Assembly (NCBI GenBank): GCA_030680415.1 | Contig: JAUXVE010000003.1 | Location: forward strand, 1 to 37,570 | DNA length: 37,570 nt | Reading direction: 5' to 3' | Origin: Rubrivivax sp. | GTDB lineage: Bacteria > Pseudomonadota > Gammaproteobacteria > Burkholderiales > Burkholderiaceae_C | In this document: one piece after another, positions 37,434 to 37,570 of the stretch | How the letters are laid out: every line of letters starts with the position of its first letter | Numbering within the stretch: the first letter of the stretch is position 1 | Made by a program: the position numbers and the translations under genes | The notes under the pieces: generated by a model | Database searches by the model: none | What the model was told of the DNA's origin: nothing | The model's input: only the letters and a program-made list of their open reading frames with translations

Positions 37434-37570
37434 GTGCGTCACGAAGCAAAGGCTCGACTGAACCCGCAAGGGCAAGGGAGTGCTGCTGCATGCTGCGCCA
37501 GTCCAACGGGTGAGAGTCCCGTCCCGGTAGGCGTCGGTGCGCCGGGTAGCAGGCCCCAGGTAGTGGAGGG
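37434..37570 (+). mobile_element. 5' end of a group II intron (runs off the right edge)
   Basis: The sequence GTGCGTC at 37434 fits the conserved GTGYG 5' boundary of group II introns. About 70 bases later comes CCAACGGGTGAGAGTCCCGT, with ACGGG (37506-37510) pairing with CCCGT (37518-37522), a stem characteristic of domain I in bacterial group II introns. CGGGTAGCAGGCCCCAGG near the edge continues the domain I layout. The reverse transcriptase/maturase and domains V-VI would lie outside the window. The intron sits 53 bases upstream of ruvB on the opposite strand. The subclass cannot be fixed from 137 bases. Confidence 0.78.

Overview
This window is a GC-rich (roughly 70% by eye), densely packed stretch of bacterial chromosome. 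Gene content points to a betaproteobacterium of the order Burkholderiales, possibly near Rubrivivax/Leptothrix. The pointers are a TctC (Bug-type) tripartite tricarboxylate transporter, a DUF1840 gene, biotin ligase next to a small membrane-anchored protein, the tkt-gap pair, and many GTG starts. This is inference from gene families; no rRNA or tRNA gene is present to settle it.

Layout. 1-3304: lemA (partial) and proA on the minus strand, then an outer-membrane-type protein and a Lys/Ala-rich histone-like protein on the plus strand. 3494-7397: a minus-strand operon topB - DUF167 - AEC transporter joined by GTGA overlaps. 7493-9318: plus-strand SET-domain methyltransferase, birA and a small membrane protein, the last overlapping tail to tail with a secreted subtilisin-like protease (9296-11332). 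11438-14491: tkt and gap (central carbon metabolism). 14728-18118: an ECF-type sigma factor diverging from a two-component system (response regulator, histidine kinase) and a c-type cytochrome. 18191-20465: menB and a menE-like ligase of menaquinone synthesis, with a 35-codon ORF coupled to both. 20466-20936: 471 bases without a convincing gene but holding a histidine-kinase C-terminal remnant. 20937-21583: a vapBC toxin-antitoxin pair. 21765-25815: tctC-tctB-tctA-panE operon. 25983-29285: an oxalate-CoA-ligase-like enzyme, an M20 peptidase and an ABM-domain protein. 29418-31570: a DMT transporter and pobA. 31808-35217: two coupled cyclic-di-GMP genes (HD-GYP, then PAS-GGDQF-EAL). 35280-37380: DUF1840, a histidine phosphatase and ruvB. 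The right edge (37434-37570) is the 5' end of what looks like a group II intron.

How the genes work together. Most of the window is housekeeping or core metabolism. Translational coupling by ATGA or GTGA overlaps recurs at seven junctions. The least ordinary parts are the menB/small ORF/menE arrangement, the VapC toxin with two altered conserved positions, the cyclic-di-GMP pair whose GGDEF motif is degenerate, the methionine-free cytochrome behind the two-component system, and the intron placed directly after a start codon in the ruvB divergent promoter. I found no CRISPR array, prophage, complete insertion sequence or clear new multi-gene defence system.
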